Shown: positions 63,261 to 64,000 of the stretch, piece after piece
How the letters are laid out: the number at the start of each line of letters is the position of its first letter
How positions within the stretch are numbered: the stretch's first letter is position 1
NCBI RefSeq assembly: GCF_901001165.1
Contig: NC_042961.1
Location: 5,875,150 to 5,939,149 of the forward strand
Direction of reading: 5' to 3'
DNA length: 64,000 bases
Source: Salmo trutta
Lineage: Eukaryota > Chordata > Actinopteri > Salmoniformes > Salmonidae
Program-made: the position numbers and the translations under genes
The notes under the pieces: generated by a model
The model's database searches: none
Told to the model about the DNA's origin: nothing
The model's input: only the letters and a program-made list of their open reading frames with translations

Positions 63261-64000
63261 ACCCTCTCCCTATACACACATACACCCTCTCCCTATACAC
63301 ACACACCCTCTCCATATACACACACACACCCTCTCACTATACACACACACCCTCTCCCTATACACACACACCCTCTCCCTATACACACACACCCTCTCCC
63401 TATACACATACACCCTCTCCCTATACACACACACACCCTCTCCCTATACACATACACACCCTCTCCGTATACACACACACCCTCTCCCTATACACATACA
63501 CCCTCTCCCTATACACACCCTCTCCCTATACACACACCCTCTCCCTATACACACACACACACACCCTCTCCCTATACACATACACCCTCTCCATATACAC
63601 ACACACCCTCTCCCTATACACATACACCCTCTCCCTATACACATACACACCCTCTCCCTATACACATACACACCCTCTCCCTATACACACACACACCCTC
63701 TCCCTATACACACACACACCCTCTCCCTGTACACACACACACCCTCTCCCTATACACACACACCCTCTCCCTATACACACACACCCTCTCCCTATACACA
63801 CACACACCCTCTCCCTATACACACACACACACCCTCTCCCTATACACACACACACACCCTCTCCCTATACACACACACCCTCTCCCTATACACACACACC
63901 CTCTCCCTATACACATACACCCTCTCCCTATACACACACACACCCTCTCCCTATACACATACACCCTCTCCCTATACACACACACACCCTCTCCCTATAC
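62328..64000 (+). repeat. CA-rich minisatellite (acacaccctctccctat units)
   Basis: Units of 17-30 bp, acacacaccctctccctat with variable CA length, fill 62328-62890 and 63250 to the window end. Some units read 'aaacac' or 'ccgtat'. Confidence 0.95.

Overview
This is vertebrate genomic DNA, almost certainly from a salmonid fish. The signs are two genes split into exons with vertebrate splice signals, several families of Tc1-like transposons (including the inverted-repeat type from which Sleeping Beauty was reconstructed), HpaI-type and other tRNA-derived SINEs, fish L2-like and Rex-like LINEs, palindromic MITEs, and many long minisatellites. All gene names come from reading the translated exons; no database was searched.

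Layout. (1) 1-11.6 kb: repeat-rich DNA with no host gene, holding an LTR element (2.8-4.8 kb), MITEs, Tc1-like copies, a LINE 3' fragment expanded into a minisatellite, and a GA-rich repeat. (2) 11.9-34.2 kb, + strand: a complete 14-exon arachidonate 5-lipoxygenase gene (alox5) whose exons join without frame breaks into 674 codons. The iron ligands H368, H373, H551 and N555, the FY-cork F178/Y182 and the membrane-binding tryptophans W14, W76 and W103 are all present. Its introns hold LINEs, Tc1-like elements, SINEs and minisatellites. (3) 34.5-42.9 kb: convergent intergenic or 3'-UTR sequence with a hAT fragment, a 19-bp minisatellite, a MITE and two nested Tc1-like copies. (4) 42.9-59.4 kb, - strand: the 3' part of marchf8, a RING-CH membrane E3 ligase. 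It comprises the RING-CH exon, the first transmembrane exon, a possible 15-nt microexon and the terminal exon. The 5' exons lie beyond 64 kb. Large introns contain an L2-like LINE, two Tc1-like elements, a very young LTR element sitting in telomere-like repeats, and minisatellites. (5) 59.4-64 kb: marchf8 intron made largely of a 31-bp minisatellite and CA-rich arrays, including a tandem duplication of about 0.93 kb.

The two host genes are tail to tail, matching the ALOX5-MARCHF8 arrangement known in mammals, so this is conserved synteny rather than a functional operon. ALOX5 makes 5-HPETE and leukotriene A4 from arachidonate. MARCHF8 ubiquitinates membrane proteins such as MHC class II and the transferrin receptor.

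The most unusual signals are these. A 36-bp minisatellite has copied the 3' splice site and first bases of alox5 exon 10 about 18 times in the coding frame, next to active-site residues. Intron 10 is also open in frame, giving one uninterrupted frame from intron 9 through exon 11. Two copies of a non-autonomous LTR family share a short W-T-W-E-E module and carry an expanding proline-rich repeat cassette. Simple repeats repeatedly abut splice sites in both genes.
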